Shown here one piece after another: positions 21,290 through 32,839 of a stretch of DNA of 64,000 nt. Position numbers and translations under genes: made by a program. The notes under the pieces were generated by a model that saw nothing but the letters and a program-made list of their open reading frames with translations, had not been told where the DNA came from and did no database searches. The stretch is from Hofstenia miamia (taxonomy: Eukaryota; Xenacoelomorpha; Acoela), in the NCBI GenBank assembly GCA_004352715.1, contig SCFE01000100.1:99376-163375 (forward strand), read 5' to 3'. Within the stretch, counting starts at the first letter, position 1, and the number at the start of each line of letters is the position of its first letter.

Positions 21290-23621
21290 CCTTCTGTCTG
21301 ACGTCCAGTTTGAGACCTCCTTCATATTCTTCTCCACAGGTTTGATGTTGTCATCTCCTTGGCTCTCTGGTTTTGGCGCACTCTCTTCCTCAGCAGTTGT
21401 TGCTGTTGCATTTGTTCAATTTGCCTAAATTCAGAAAGTAAATTTAAATCCCATACCTCTGGGTCATATATATATTTATCTCTTGCTGCTCACCTTGGCA
21501 GCTCTTTCCCTTGTAAATGTTCATTACTGATGTTCATTTCAAATTCCCCATCAAAACCTTCTTCTGGTAAGCTGTCTAATTCACTCATATCATACATAAT
21601 TTCATTTCCATTAATTTAATTTATTTTAAATTGTGTGTTTTTGTCTAGTCTTGATTCCTTGATATCTGCCATTGCCTGTTTTAAATTCTGGAAATGCAAT
21701 AATCTACCATTGTTTAGCATATACTCATTATTTGGTAGTACCTGTGGTATTTTATATGGACCTGACCAAATCATTTTCAACTTTCAGATCTGGTTTGTGT
21801 CTGTCAGTTTCATCACTGTAAATGAATAGACTGTGTCGCCTATTTTGTGTGTGTGACCATTCATATTTATATTATAGTTTTGCTGTTGTCTCACAGCAGA
21901 TTTCTTTGTGTTGTGGCACATTGTCTCCTGTATTTCTGTTATTTGGTTTCTTAATTGATTCACATATTGATTGTCCATTTTTTTGTAGGAAAAATATTGC
22001 ATTTATAATGGTGTTGCCACCTCTCTTCTGAACATGGCCTTGAATGGTGTTATTCATGTTGTTGAATGTATGGATGTGTTATAAAAGTATTTGATCATTT
22101 TGATTGCTTCTCACCACTTGTGGCCCCCTATTCTCAATGTTGTCACTCTTATCATTTTGATCAGCATCCTGTTCAATCTTTCTATGGCACTGTTCACTTG
22201 TGGGTGATATGCTGTTGTCCTTTCACTCACTACTTCCAGTAGATGTAACATTTTCTGAAATAGATTACTTTTGAATTGTGGCCCCTTGTCCATGATTATT
22301 GTCTCCATGGGTCCAAACTTTAAGATCAATTCTTTCATTACTATCACTGCAGTTGTTTCAGCTATTGTGTTCTTCATGGAAATCAATCTTGCATACTTGG
22401 TAAAGTTGTCTACCATTACTAGTAAATGCTGATATCCTTCTTTGTCCTTTGATAACATTTCCAAATCTATGTGTACAATTTTGTTGGGTTGTGTCACTAT
22501 GATTTTTTCCAGCAGTGCTCTCTGCATTGGGAAATGCTGTTTGTTATTAAGGAGCCATGTCATACAATTGTTGATTATTTCCTCAGTGACTTTTCTCACT
22601 GCTGTTGTGATAAACCTTGCATTGAAAGTGCTCTCAGTTTGTGTAATGCCCAAATGGCCCTTTTGATGCACTTTTCTTATAAAGTCTCATTTGTAGTATT
22701 CCTGTATTGCAATCCTATTGTTCTGTGCTTCCATGTATAGGAGTTCATCCTTGTTTCTTTTCCATCTATACCTTTCATAGTAACTCACTGTTAGTCTTCA
22801 TAGTTTTAAGCTTGGTTCCTGTAGCTTTCTTATGATTTCATTTAGTATCACATCATCTTTTTGATTCTCTATGATCTCAGATTCTGATATTTCTTCCTTT
22901 ATTGTGATTGGCAGCACTGCTTGTCCCTTCTTATCAATGTTTATCTTTGGCAACTCCTCATACTTGGTATGTGGTAGAAATTGAAACTTCTTTTTCTCTC
23001 CATCTTCTTTAGCTGAGTCTCTCTGGTACTCTGGGAGCATGGTCCAGAAATCAGTGTTAGTACGCAGTGTCCCTCTTCAGTGTTCAATGGTAAAAGTGAA
23101 TTCATTTAAGTATTTGATCCATCTTGATACTATTCCTGACTTATCACCTGAGAATTTTTTGAGCCATGCTAAGCCACTGTTATCTGCGCAGATTCTGAAT
23201 TCCCATCCAATCAAAAAGTGTCTGAATTTCTTTATGCTCTTGATCAGTGCAAGCATCTCTAACTTTGTTGATCCATAGTTCTCCTTGCTGGGTTTTAATT
23301 TATGGCTAAGAAACTGTATTGGCACTTCTTTATTGTTCTTCAATGTCCCAGTGTCACTCTGATTGCTACCTTACTAGTGTCACAGTCTAGAATGAATGTT
23401 TTGCTGTAGTTGGGCATATTCAGTGATGGCAGTTTGGCTAACTCTTCTTTTATACTGTCTAGTTCTTCATGTTCTTGCCACGTCCATATAAAAGGCACTG
23501 ACTTCCTCATTAGCTGTGTCATCTTGGCAGGCTTTCCCGTGATGTTGGGTATAAATGTTCCATAATAATTGAAGAACCCCATTATTCTCTGTATGTCTTT
23601 TTTGTTGTTTGGCTTCTCTAT
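21290..23621 (-). pseudogene. pol: pol 3' part of element B (RT end, RNase H, integrase, tail)
   Basis: Reading leftward: RT connection MGFFNYYGTFIPNITGK (23582), ILDCDTSKVAI, RNase H with CADNSGLAWLKKFSGDKSG (near 23180), LPEYQRDSAKEDGE linker, then integrase. The integrase reads HQKGHLG and CMTWLLNN, so the second Cys of the zinc site (C-x2-C in family A) is Trp. It continues with catalytic HIDLE, IMDKGPQF and AIERLNR (Glu kept), and ends with YDPEVWDLNLLSEFR, the same tail as the YDPNIWDLNLI of family A. Stops and frame changes separate the blocks. The upstream RT, including the YIDD box, is absent, replaced by the foreign block. Confidence 0.85.
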
Positions 23622-24838
23622 TGTAGTATATTTACATCCCTAATTTGTAAATTGATAATGTGTGTTGACTTAGTAATACATTGACAATAGTCAATGTACA
23701 ATTAGTCATTCAATATTCTTTGTATTCTGATGGGTTTCTCATACAAGGAATCCATTTTTTTCATAATTTGAATATCAGACATTGCAGTATCTTTTAAATA
23801 TTTTGTTCTGCTATTACTCACCATTTGATAATAAGTGAGTTATTGTTTTCTTTTAGTTGTAAATATACTAATGTTTGAATTCTGTTAATTTAAATTTAGT
23901 ATCTGCTACCAAGTGTTGATGTAGATTAAATGATTCTCTTAACTATTGTTTCCCTTTGACTGTGGGTAGGGATGTACTCATGTTAGCCATTTATTGTATA
24001 TATTTCGGATATCTTTCTTTAACTGAAATAATTGAATACTATTTAGGTACTCCACCATCATAGCTCTGCTCTGTGAATGGTTTAACTGTGACCTCTGGCT
24101 GACTCTGATCTCTGCATCATTTCATTTGTGTTTCCATAGCCAATCTAGGTGGCTTCAGACCTCAGCTCAACAAAGTTCTTTTGTGTTCCCTATCCTAACT
24201 CAGTGTAGTTCTCAATGCAAATTGTAACTGACTTAAACTCAATTTGTACCATGTATTTAATTCACTTCACAACCTCTCAATGTCACTAGCTGCTTAGTAA
24301 ATATTACTTTAGCCATTACCAAAAACTATTGGCTTTAGTTAAGTTAATATAATTAAGTTACTTAATAACTTGCAGCTTCCTACCTTACATTTAAATAACA
24401 TAATACATGCTCGTCAATTTATTGGTCTATTATAGGTCACTTAAGTCTATCACATAAAATATGTATAACCTATGTTAGGCTATCCAGCCCTTTCTTAACA
24501 ATGTTGATTATTGATTACATGTAAATGATCAAATCAATAGCCAGCTAAACAGAGAAAAACTCCTTAATTTGAAAAAGTACTTGTCATTTGAAATTCAAAT
24601 TTAATTTGTCTGCCAAAATGGCTGAAAATAATGGAAGCAAATTTGCCCCCTTTGTTTTGTCAAATTTGACGACAAGTACTAATTTGATATATTATTACTT
24701 GGTTGCATTTTACAAAGAAAATTCTAATAACTGAAATTAAATTGTTTTTCTAAATAATCATCATTTGATCTTAGTTTCAACTTATCATTTGTTCTTCTTT
24801 CTTTATTAGCAGCATTTTCTTTGGATTATGCTACACAC
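23622..24838 (-). repeat. LTR-B, apparent 3' LTR of the block inserted in element B
   Basis: On the minus strand it begins TGTAGCATAATCC right after GAGGAGGGTG, a purine tract like that before the family A 3' LTR, and ends TACTACA next to RT coding sequence of element B. Length is about 1217, close to the 1167 of the copy at 30263. It is diverged from the other LTR-B copies, with only short shared blocks such as TTTGTCTGCCA and TTTTGTCAAAT. Confidence 0.55.
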
Positions 24839-24849
24839 CCTCCTCAGCT

Positions 24850-26590
24850 TGCGTTATTTTCAGCACTGCACACTCTCAGTGGACTAACTCATCTGCTCTT
24901 TTAATTAGTGTTTCTCCTTGGAGATTGCTCCAGCTTGTTGTTGCAAATTCTGGCTGTTTGGTCATTTTTAGTACTGCCTCTCTCTCTGTTGTTACTGTGC
25001 TATGATATCATAGGAATTTCACTTCTTTGATATTTTCTGATATCAGTGTTATTTCTCTCAGTTTGTTCATTTTTTCGGAAAAGATTTTGTAGAATTTTTT
25101 GTATAGGTGGATTCCTTTAATTGCAATCATTAATGTCATCTGCGCATCTGCTCTGCTTGTGTGCACCATTTCCTCTCTTAGTGTTGTGTTCAGGTAAAAG
25201 AATGTAAACACTTTCCTAGGGCTCCTTGTGTTCACCACATCTTGATAGAAGAAGCTTATGTTTTCTCTCACTTCCTCTTCATTTATCATTGTCGGATTGT
25301 TTTTGTTCAGTCTCATCATTGTTACTATCTCCATCCTTTTTGTGACATCATAGAAGTGGAATTCTTTATCCCATAGATCCAGCCATACCACATTGTTTAC
25401 TCCCAAAAATAGCATGATTGCCTTAGTTGTGCATTTATCAATTTCTTCTCTCAGTTTTTTTAGCTGTTTGTGAATCAGTTTTCCTTGCATACTGGTATAT
25501 AGTTGATAAGGAGTTATTGCTCCTTCAACATATACTCTTTCTTTATTTTGACTGTTTAGTAATATCTCTTTTGTCTTTTTGTAATCATCCCATTCAACTA
25601 TTGCTTTCATATCTTCTTTTGTATTCACATAAGTCTTATATTTGTGCAGGAAAGTTTTGGCGATCTTTATGTTTTTCAGTATTCTCCATCATGGGAGCAC
25701 CATTGGGATCAATACTGTTTTTGGTGGGGTACATATCAGGATTTTTGTTCTAATTTGTTGTTCTATTTCTCTGTAATCCTGTGACGTTGTTGGTGCTGTT
25801 GCCAGCCCAATCATGGCTGGGTAATTCATTTTGCTTTCTTTTAATGTCTCCCAAAATATCTGTGTTAGTCGTCTTCTGCTCATTTTCATTTGGATGCTGT
25901 CATTTAATTCTAGTTTTAACGTGATGCATTCCACATCCACAGCTAGTTGATTATATGGTTTCAGCATCTCCTCCAATTCTGTCTCCATGAATGCTTCTAT
26001 GAACATTAATTTCATTGATGCCACTGTCTGTTCTTCTTTCATGTACTGGTAATTTCTTGAGTGAATTTTTTCTTTTTCCTTTGATATTTTTATTTCAACT
26101 AAGAATCTTTTGTCATCTGTATCAATCCATTCCATCACATGTTCTGGTGCAGAGGCTCCCCATTTCTCTATATTTATTCTATCTATTTGTTGTTGTGTTT
26201 TAGGCAATAATATTAATTGTGTTGATATTAAGAGTTCTTCCTCTTCCAACATTTCTTTTTGTGTCTTCATAATCATTTTGCAAACTTCCACTGGTTTGGT
26301 TATGCCTCCCCTTTGCCTCATTTCTGCGCTCTTAATGATCTTTACAAATGTGCAGCAAGGGTTCTCTTTCTCATATCTTTTCATATCTATTTCTAATGTT
26401 TGCTGAATTTCTTTGTTCTTCATCATGGCTACAATCTCTTTTGTGTCTACAATTTTCTGTTTAATTATCTTCCTTGTTGTTATCCAAGTTTGTCATAATC
26501 ATTATCAGTGCTTGGTTTTTTTGAGTCAGTGCTCTGACTAGATTTCTGATTCTTCCTCTGTTTTAATCATCTTTTCTTTGATCTTAATCC
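24850..26590 (-). pseudogene. ORF3, middle and C-terminal parts, of the block inserted in element B
   Basis: Two long frames (26426-25689 and 25628-25008) join with one frame change near 25690. The first is Lys/Glu/Met-rich and helical (EMLEEEELLISTQL). The second holds FHFYDVTKRMEIVTMMRLN and ADAQMTLMIAIKGIHLYKKF, matching YYDVTKRIEIITML and DATMMLMIALKGL of element A1'. After 25008 the sequence continues with stops to the purine tract before LTR-B. Together these give at least 470 residues and, with the N-terminal region seen at 21192, suggest a full ORF3 of 600 residues or more. No known domain recognised. It is the longest and best-preserved view of the C-terminal half in the window. Confidence 0.75.
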
Positions 26591-28787
26591 ATTCTGCTCA
26601 ACATTTTGCAGTTAAGTCCACAGAAGTGTTTTCCCTTGAATCCAGAGATCATTACATCTCCAGTAAAATCAGAATCAGTGGTAACAGGAACATTGATAAG
26701 GCTCCATGATCACATGCTCACAAAAACTCAAAGAGATATCTTGGCTAGGGATGGTGGTAAGCTCTTGCCAAAATTCACTCTCTCTCTAATAGGAATCATA
26801 TTATTACCATTATCAATGATACAGGAATTCTGTTCAAGAAAGTCATTTTCCAGAATTATATCATATGGAAATAGTTGACTGCACATATCAATGACAATTA
26901 AATCCACAATAAAAAGTTCCTGCCAAATATGTAACTCTAAGTTTGGTATATGACCCTTGAGTGGAAGAAGGTCATCTCATGACAAGCACAACTTGGAACA
27001 GCAAGAATCACTAATGATTAAGGCTGAAGCCCCAGTATTGATGGTAACATTCACCAGAGATCCATTTATATTGACTGGGATTACATTAGTACACAACAGT
27101 GATGTGATGACTAAAACATCATGCACATGTTTTCTAGGAGGCAGCACTCCAACTAGTTTGACTGTGTGGCCAAACCAACAGGTGACTCAGGAAAACATTC
27201 CTGATTCCCATGGTCTTTGATGATAAATCTTTCACCATCAGTGACTAGGCAGATAACTGCTTGGCACTGAGATTTAGTGTACCATTTCTGACCACAATGG
27301 AAACAGTGAGTATGCTCAAGTTCTATCTTTACAGTAGAAGTGATGGTACTTGAGGAAGCAGAAGGCTTTGGTGAAGAAGAACCAGCTCTAAGGTCTCTGG
27401 TGTCTTTATCAATGTGAGTAGTATTATGCAGCATATAGATGATACTGATAGCTTTACAGATGATTACACTAAGATCGTCCTCAGGGTCACACTTGAGCTC
27501 AAGTCAACTTTGGATGTTGGGCAGGAAGCCTTGGCATATGTAGGAAAAGAGATCATGCTTTGAATACTCAGGCATGAGCTTGGTCAAATGAAACAGCCTT
27601 TCAACTTGTGTGATGTATGTGTGAATGTCATCACCTTTTTTGAACAAGAGATCGCAGAGTAATGTTTTGTACTGATGTTTGATGTGGGGGGCCTTGTAAT
27701 GGTCCTCAAAATATCCAATGAGAAGCAGATAGCTAGTCTTCACATCTCTATCCAACATCATGTACTGATTATATGCAATACCTTGGAGGTAGGTGGGAAA
27801 TTGAGCAATGGTAGCATCTTGAGTGGCTTTGTACTGCTGCATGGTTAGTTCAAAGAGAAAGAACCACTCTTCAAAAGAATACGAGAGCTTGTCAATCTTT
27901 CCAGTAAATTTCAGTAATATTGAGTGATGGTTGAATAAGTTAGCTGTGTCTGCTCCAGCAGCAGTCATAGGTAATATAGATTGAGTAAAACAAGGGCCAC
28001 TCTTGAAAGCAGATGTGGACAGGTCGCATGGCTGCAGTGGAGTAGATGGAGTCATACCAGTAAGGGTAACACTGTTACTTGTGGGTGTAGTGTGTGAAAT
28101 GGTCACACTCTACACAGACAAGATAGGAGTGGAAATCATTGTTAGCTTGGGAGGCTGAGTCAAGACTGACTACATGAAAGTGGGCTCTCCACTTGTAAAA
28201 GAAGTAATGGGGGTAATGAATTGCAGTGTAATCAGTGTGGATGCAGAGACAATGGGGCTGCTCAGAAGGTGGGCAGCAATCATTTCAGAGATTTGCTCTG
28301 AGAGACATTCAGAGAAATTGTCCAATGCATCCTGCAGAATGCTGTGAGTGATATACTTGGAAGGACTTGACTGGGGAGGTAACAAATGAGGCACGCTGCT
28401 CTGTTGAAGCAGAGAAGTGGGCAAAGGCATTGCTAAAGTCTGAAGTTGGATCTCCAGAGCATTTATCAAATTGATAAAATGATGTTCCCTTAGTTGGACA
28501 TCTTGGGCACACTCTTGCATTTCAGCTTGAAGTGAATCTAAGTGTTGCTCACAAGCAAGGCATTGACTGGTTTCTTTGGCCAAGGCAGCATGAAGTTGAT
28601 CAATTTCAGAATTCTGAGGGTTCAGAGTTGGCAGCATCTGCAGGTTAATAAAATAGGGATCAAATGACAAAGGAGAAGCAATAGGATTAATTCCAGTGGT
28701 GTGAGGAGCAATGTTTGGGCTGCTAACACTCACACTGGGGAGACCCTGAGTGGGAGTGCCATTACAAGAAAAAACACTAAATTCCAT
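26591..28787 (-). pseudogene. gag: gag and protease of element B
   Basis: Gag starts at ATG 28787 (MEFSVFSCNGTPTQG) and stays in one frame to about 27153, with in-frame stops near 28170 and 27504. It has a Pro/Ser-rich leader, a coiled coil (EIDQLHAALAKE), a Gag core (FEEWFFLFELTMQQYK near 27865) and a degenerate zinc knuckle CFHCGQKWYTKSQC in which the zinc-binding His is Tyr. Protease remains follow (about 27130-26600), including FPYDIILENDFLEQNSC and GDVMISGFKGKHF, which match the family A protease and the linker before RT. At about 26590 the match ends abruptly and ORF3 sequence of the foreign block begins, so RT is lost at this junction. Confidence 0.85.
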
Positions 28788-29262
28788 TTAGCAAAAGAAA
28801 CAACAAGAAAAGTAGCAAGAAAATTCAGGAAACAATTCCAACAATCTGAGAGGGATTCCAATCAGGTTTGAAGAAACAGAAAGCTAATAACAGTAACAGC
28901 ACAGTGTAGTGTACAATATTAAATCCAAATTCTAGAAGAATGAGACTACAACAAAGTAACAACAAAACAAGTAAGAATAACATTGGGTGCTTGGTGACAG
29001 CTCCAGAAGCACAGAACCACAGTAAAGATAACATAAGAGGCAAAGTTATGCATTGATTGGTAGTGAAGTTGATTCATGGCCAGGGGAAACAACTATCCCA
29101 GCTGGCTCACACCAAAAAGAAAGAACAAAACCAAGTATGATATAGAAACAGCAACAGCTCAGCACTCTGTCACAATCACTAGGCAAAGAAATCAAGTGAC
29201 CACATCAGCAACTTCAACAGAATAGAGTAGAGAGTTTAACTGACGCCCTAATTTGTCCCTAA
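28788..29262 (-). other. Leader of element B
   Basis: Sequence between the primer-binding site and the Gag ATG. It contains phrases also found in the leader of the complete element, for example the AGCTGGGATAGTTGTTTCCCC stretch near 32510 against GGGGAAACAACTATCCCAGCT at 29083-29103 read on the other strand. This supports the orientation. No coding content. Confidence 0.6.
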
Positions 29263-29279
29263 TCACATCAGGGTCACCA
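29263..29279 (-). other. Primer-binding site of element B
   Basis: On the minus strand TGGTGACCCTGATGTGA follows the LTR end GATTCTACA directly. It differs from the TGGCGACC(A/G)TGACAGG of family A, so primer use may have changed or the site has decayed. Confidence 0.55.
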
Positions 29280-30227
29280 TGTAGAATCATGGGGGAGCTC
29301 TAGCTACTCTAGTTGTACTGGTTACCTCAAGAGTTTAGATCAAAGGTTGCAAAGTCTACCATAGCAGAGAGTGACCTGCATTCCAACAGAACAGTTATGT
29401 TGGTGGTTTACTGATTTCCTACAAATAAAGAAATTCCATTCCAAAAGAACTCCAGCAGTGACCAACTCACATGGCATCATGCTGAAGCCATTTCCTTGAA
29501 GCCATCCTTACTTGCCAAGGTGCTAATTGTGTGTCTCAAGTATTAAGTTCTAGCTCAATAAACAATTTATCTCAGATTTCTCTTATCTCAGCTCATGTAA
29601 ATAAATAATAAATAACAGGCACATAATTGCTGTGCAAACATGTTCACCAACAGCATAGTATATTTGCAAGGTGTTAATTTAAGTGCATGTATGAACAGAT
29701 CAAATAAAAGATGTTATTCCCTCACCTAACTGTAACCTAAAGTGGCCACAATTCAGCTATCACTGTTAAAGAGCTATTTGTTGCCCTAGACCTAGTTTCC
29801 TGCCAAATTGTCGCCAGATCTTACACAATAATTATCATTAACAAAATCTTTGATCAATAAAACCTAAAGGGGGTTAGTAAATAAATAATTGCAAAATATC
29901 AAATGCAATAGAAGGAAGCCAAATTTATTGTGTGCTTTGCTACATTGTCTCAGATATTTATTACAAAATCTGTAACATATTACCTGACTTGTTTACAATT
30001 TCAAAGCACAGTTTCCCTTGCAAAGTTAAATGAGCAATCACATGTAATTTAAATCAAGGGGACAAAAACTAACACTATCAAATTAACTACACTCGAAATT
30101 CCAAAACTGATTAAAAGAAATTGATACAAATAAGGTAGCAGCAAATCAAAAAGAATCAAAATGTCAAAAGACATAACACTATTCCAGTGCTAAAAATAAT
30201 AAAAATAAAGCCCCAATTGACTCTACA
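29280..30227 (-). repeat. 5' LTR of element B (diverged family A LTR)
   Basis: On the minus strand it runs from TGTAGAGTC (30227) to GATTCTACA (29280), 948 bp. It shares spaced blocks with the family A LTR: GTCCCCT, TTGC(A/G)AGGGAA, TTGTAAACAA, CAGGTAAT, TGAGACAA.TGTAGC. The layout is the same but identity is low, in line with the age of element B. Confidence 0.75.
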
Positions 30228-31429
30228 ATATTATGCATGTCAGGCGCCTGTCATGGCCACCATATAGAATCTTGCCAACCCATAATTCACTAGATATTAG
30301 CAGTTGTTTGTCAAATTCCATAAGTATATGTGATGTGTCAGTTGTGACAGATCCCAAAACATTCTCAACCTAACATTGTTGCTTTAGTCATTAAGTAAAT
30401 TAATATCACACCAGCATTCCTGAATGCTTTAACTAACAACAGCTTATTTAGCGTGAGAGCTGTGGATGGCAAATGGTTTAAACCTGATGCCAATCTATGT
30501 GCAACAGAGGCTATCTTCTTGGTTAACAGCTCAAGACTACTTGGACATTACAGTTGAAACTAATGGTTCTCTCAGTGCATGGAATGTTGTCTCAGTGATA
30601 GTGTGTGCATGATAACTTTCTAATTTAGTGCATTGATTGTTCTTGTTATTATTGCCTTACATATGTAACCCTACAGTTATAAGCATATATGTTAACCTAT
30701 CATACATGCAAACAATCAAAGCTATGTACAAGAGAACTACACTGTGAGTCAGTCAGTAGTAAAAAAATTTACCAATAAGTAAATACATTGTACAATAAGG
30801 TTCACAGCAATTGTAGTGTAATTCAGATCTATATTCAGACCTAAAAGTAATTATAGTGATATCTCTTTCACAAATGATAGGAAAGCTATAATGGATAAAA
30901 ATCCCTATTCCTATTCCTAACCTAAAAGCACATTGAGGAATCTAGGCTACCCGCTGCCCTGCACTTTTGAAAGGCTGTAGTGTGCAGCTGCTCCAGAATT
31001 CCTTTAAATGGATTCAGGGACCACCATAGGATTACTCTTGTGCTTGAATGTTTCCAATTAATTAATTAAATAACCTGACAAGATAATGCAGTAAATCCAG
31101 TAAAATTGTTCATCACAAATAAAATCAATTACTGCATATTTATATCAAAAAGTTGCAAACAATCAAATACTCAGCTAGTAACTGTTAGTAGATGTTGTTG
31201 ACAGTTTAAAAGTTTTCCCAGTTTTTCTTTGTCTACTGTTAATTATGCATGTCAGCATTAATTAGTGTGTTCAATATCATCCCTTGATTTTTGTCATATA
31301 CTGGTGAGCAAATTAATATCAAATACTGCTTTATAATAACCATGTGTTTTACCATTAATTCTTATTACAATTAAGTTTTAATTGTTGCCATTTTTTTTCT
31401 TAACTTGACAATACATGGATTATGCCACA
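30228..31429 (-). repeat. LTR-B with adjacent primer-binding site, split from its element by element B
   Basis: LTR-B spans 30263-31429 (1167 bp): on the minus strand it begins TGTGGCATAATCC and ends GATTCTATA. It is followed immediately by TGGTGGCCATGACAGG (30262-30247), nearly the family A primer-binding site. The leader is then interrupted at 30228 by the LTR of element B. This is the clearest copy and defines the LTR-B ends used for the other entries. Confidence 0.7.
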
Positions 31430-31486
31430 CTTTGTTTACACTTCTATAAAAACAAATTCCCTTGCAAATTATTCAAGAAAAAATAA
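31430..31486. other. Short spacer, possible LTR scrap
   Basis: Contains, on the minus strand, TTTGCAAGGGAATTTG and GTGTAAACAAAG, both resembling family A LTR internal blocks. The last four bases ATAA are repeated after the element at 40034-40037. Confidence 0.4.
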
Positions 31487-32411
31487 TGTAGAGTTGCTCA
31501 GGGACTTTTGTTGATTTTATTCTTTAAAATTTATTTTGTATTTCTATGTCACTATGACGTCAGTATTTATTTTCGATCTCAGGTTGCTATTGCTAATTTG
31601 ATGTCCCCTCAATGGTGCTTATTATTGCTCAAATTGAATTTTGCGAGGGAAAAGAAATTGATAATGTTAAACTACATTGACATCTGATTATTGTAAACAA
31701 AGGCAGGTAATAGTTAAACATTTGTATAAAACCTGAGAGAAATGTAGCAATAGCTTAATAGATTTTATCTACTCTCAACTGCCGTCTTTACCATTGTATT
31801 TCTTATTTATTTATTACTTTAAATGAAACTTATTGCTTAAGTCAGCGACAATTCGGGAGTGCTTTCACTAGCACGGGGCGACACGTTGCTTCTGGGGGTC
31901 TTTTGATTACCCAGTCCGAATTGTGGATCATTAAGTTATGTATACGGTTATGTATAAGGAAATAATAAATCTCTTGTTCATATTTCAACATGTACATGCA
32001 CTTATAAAACCTTACACTGTGATGATACCATGCCGTTGGCTAGCACAAATATCTGGCAATTACAGATTATTTAATAGTGAGCTGAGAGATAACAATGAAA
32101 ATGAGAGTTTGTATTTTCTGAAGTGAGATAGAAATTAAGCAAGTGAGACAAATAGGGTAGCACCAGTCAATAGGTTAAGCACTTTACTTTTGGATGTTCT
32201 GCTTCTGCTGGAAGCCATAGGAATTGGTCATCTTGGTTCTTACCTAAAGTAGTTTTGTTACTTGGATGAATTACCAATGTTACATCTATAAGTTATAAAT
32301 TCTGTGTTATTCTTTTCCTGGAATCGTGGCTGTTCTGTAAATGCTATTCAAACCTTCTGCAGAGTCAATTAAGTTTCTAGTTAAGTTTCCATACCAGCCC
32401 ACGATTCTACA
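31487..32411 (+). repeat. 5' LTR of element A3
   Basis: TGTAGAGTTG...GATTCTACA. Contains a full CRE palindrome TGACGTCA (31555-31562), TATAAAA (31725-31731) and AATAAA (31964-31969). The first 250 bases differ from those of A1, while the later part is almost the same, so LTR U3 regions evolve faster or have been exchanged. Confidence 0.93.
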
Positions 32412-32429
32412 TGGCGACCGTGACAGGAC
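32412..32429 (+). other. Primer-binding site of element A3
   Basis: TGGCGACCGTGACAGG follows the LTR with no spacer. Confidence 0.75.
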
Positions 32430-32839
32430 GCTGACGTGATAACTGTTTAATCTTGTTGTTTTCTTTCGATGGTTTGGTTGTTAGTTGGCTTTTCGTTTTG
32501 GTGTGTATCAGCTGGGATAGTTGTTTCCCCTGATCGCTGTGAGACTTCAGAGAAAGTTACCTATTGATGTATTCAGTAACTCCCTCACCCTTGAAGGATG
32601 GTGATGAAGATTCTAGCGTTTCTTATTTGGCTGATGTCAACTGTTAAATTTCTTGTTTGTTTTACTTGTCACTAGTGCTTTTATACATTGGATTTATTAC
32701 CAGGTACTGCCGTGTTTGTTTCTCCCTTTTTGGTCTGTTAATCACTGTTACCCCATTTTTATGTGCTTTTCGTTCCTGTGTGTGTGGGAGTGCTCCCCAT
32801 TGTCAGTTCTAGAAATTATTGTTTTGTTCTCTAAAAGTT

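Larger units (their letters stand above)
20277..30227 (-). mobile_element. Minus-strand gypsy-type element related to family A (element B), interrupted
   Basis: Reading leftward: 5' LTR (30227-29280), primer-binding site, gag, zinc knuckle, protease; then a foreign block (about 26590-23622); then the RT end, RNase H, integrase, pol tail and first part of ORF3. There it is cut by an LTR-B copy at 20276. Protein similarity to family A is clear throughout, but the nucleotide sequence is far more diverged and more AT-rich, so it is an older or distinct subfamily. Most coding parts carry only a few stops. Confidence 0.8.
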
